A stretch of DNA of 64,000 bases, taken from positions 12,747,187-12,811,186 of the forward strand of contig NC_088206.1 in assembly GCF_037126465.1 (NCBI RefSeq). Reading direction: 5' to 3'. Every line of letters starts with the position of its first letter. Position 1 is the first letter of the stretch. This stretch comes from Ornithodoros turicata. Lineage: Eukaryota > Arthropoda > Arachnida > Ixodida > Argasidae. The position numbers and the translations under genes were made by a program. The notes beneath the pieces are model-generated. The model had not been told where the DNA came from. It did no database searches and saw nothing but the letters and a program-made list of their open reading frames with translations. This document shows positions 62,555-64,000 of this stretch, piece after piece.

Positions 62555-64000
62555 TTTGGATATGTGCTAACTGATACAAAAGGGGGTACGCTATGCTCCC
62601 TGCTCAATTCTGGAGCGTAACTATCATTCGGTGCTTACGGTTGAGGAGCGGAGCCTGTTATGAACTTCTGCTTTTATAGTGTAAAAGTACTTAAAGTGTG
62701 TACCAAAAAGTAAAACACTTTAACCTGCGGAAAATGAATAACGTTTAAGGATTTTGGAATTTCACGGTGTTGAGATGTGTAACGCCCTCCCCTAACAGGA
62801 AAGGAGCACGCAATTTTAAACGGGCTCTTGCTAATGCAATTCAATTTTTAGTTTTTATTGTAATGACTTTTTATTCTGACGATTTTTATTCTATGACCAA
62901 GAACAACCGTAGTAACTACAGGCTACGCTTTGAGCGGTTCAGTCAGGCCCTGCACAATTTATGTATCCTTTTCTCTTTTCTTTTATATATTTTTGTATTA
63001 TTCTGCACTATTTCGCTGTTGTTGCAAGTGAACTTACCTGTATATTAATAATGGCTCAACCCACAACTATAGCGCTAAGCTATGGGTTTGTGCGACTTCG
63101 TTCGAGTGTTGCTGTCTCGTTGTCAATAATCAGCCAAATAAAATAATTTAAAAAAATGCGCGACAATCCAGTCACGCAGGGCCCGAAAGTGAATATGCTC
63201 GAATACTTGTCAATATGCCTATTGTACGTCATACGTTATATATGTACGTCGTAACCAACGCTGCCCATCCTGTGAACACAATATGTTCGTATAGACATCG
63301 ATATCCCTTAGCGTGACCATATCTGCCGTTTGGAAATAGCGAACACGCAAAGCGTACATTCGTCATTTGCGACAAAGGCGCGGACCGATTTCAGACATGT
63401 GCGGATGGATACCGCTTTTGTAGAGGTGAAATGCGCATACGCGATTTTGGCGTTACAGAACACTTCCGGCAGTACCGCAACAGGCGAGATGCTTCGCTAG
63501 GCGTTGGCATATTTTATTAATTTTTTAATGATTATCTGTGTCTTTTATTCGATCAGCTCCTTGCCACGTGGAGATTTACTAAGGAGGCGAAAAAAATTGT
63601 CGTCTCGTTCGGACGGTTTTTGCGTGAACGGTTATTTATCTATTTAGACACGCCTCAAGCGCCCCTGAGGGCGTTACATCAGGAGAGAGTGCAAGGGATC
63701 ACAGAAAGAAAAAAAAGTAAATAAAAGAAGATCATCGGATATTACAAGCAAGTCAACGTATCATAATATAATAAAAACAGGAAACTATCATAGCGTGAGC
63801 AAGGTAAGTGGACACAGGCAAGAAGAGTACTGCATATTACAAGCACGTCAAAGCAGAGTAATGAAACTAAGAATCAATGTGCGAGCAAATACACAACAAA
63901 CATTTGAATTGTCCATTTCTATGCTGTGACAGAGAAAGGATGATGTAATGAGTCACGGAAATGCTGAGGTTTGGTTATATTGACTATGTGTTGAGGTGTA
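62555..64000. other. No gene seen; possible interspersed-repeat end near 63635
   Basis: No recognisable coding sequence. Around 63645-63670, AAGCGCCCCTGAGGGCGTTAC contains the short palindrome GCCCCTGAGGGC, followed by an A-rich non-coding tail to the window end. That could be the 3' end of an interspersed element; this is weak. A short inverted repeat (AACCCA...TATAGC/GCTATGGGTT) lies at 63058-63088. Confidence 0.35.

Overview
This window is animal nuclear DNA. The genes have GT-AG introns and mitochondrial or signalosome products, and the rest is dense in eukaryotic transposons and satellite DNA. A chelicerate arthropod, most likely a tick, is my best guess. That rests on the TE mix (BEL/Pao, hAT MITEs, PIF/Harbinger, Penelope-like ends, tRNA-derived SINE-like pieces) and on dispersed repeats that look tick-like from memory. 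No species can be fixed from sequence alone.

Gene-rich left end (1-13.9 kb). Three conserved genes could be rebuilt exon by exon with consistent splice phases. (1) The 5' two-fifths or so of a BIG/Sec71-type ARF guanine-nucleotide exchange factor lies on the minus strand: seven coding exons, ATG at 8615, running off the left edge inside the Sec7 domain. (2) COX5B lies on the minus strand: four exons, 122 aa, complete. (3) CSN5/COPS5, the JAMM metallo-isopeptidase of the COP9 signalosome, lies on the plus strand: five exons, 334 aa, complete, with AATAAA after the stop. COX5B and CSN5 are divergent, with 300 bp between start codons, so they probably share a bidirectional promoter. BIG introns carry two hAT-type MITEs in opposite orientation, each with a perfect 8-bp target duplication, plus a LINE remnant.

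Transition (13.9-21.9 kb). A degenerate minisatellite of about 65 bp (15.0-16.7 kb) is interrupted by a MITE-like insert. Next comes a hAT-type non-autonomous element that was split by a BEL/Pao LTR retrotransposon on the minus strand. The BEL element has an open gag-pol frame of nearly 1,300 codons but lacks integrase and almost all of its 3' LTR.

Satellite (21.9-44.1 kb). A 22-kb head-to-tail array of a roughly 118-bp pyrimidine-rich monomer fills a third of the window, about 188 copies by length. It has nested higher-order structure: monomers of 110/114/118/121/130 bp, duplications with offsets of about 3.06-3.28 kb, and a tandem duplication of about 8.64 kb (23666-32310 and 32311-40951) that is almost identical. 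The many ORFs here are by-products of a monomer length that is not a multiple of three.

Right third (44.1-64 kb). I found no conserved host gene. It holds Penelope-like end motifs, a short fold-back, SINE-like pieces in opposing orientation, a 1.33-kb near-complete palindrome, a 518-bp (ATAC)n microsatellite, an intact copy of the hAT-type element that the BEL insertion splits, a decayed PIF/Harbinger element with long TIRs and a broken transposase, and a dispersed repeat family of about 118 bp with a GGCGTACGCC core, unrelated to the satellite monomer. Long stretches between these show nothing I can support.
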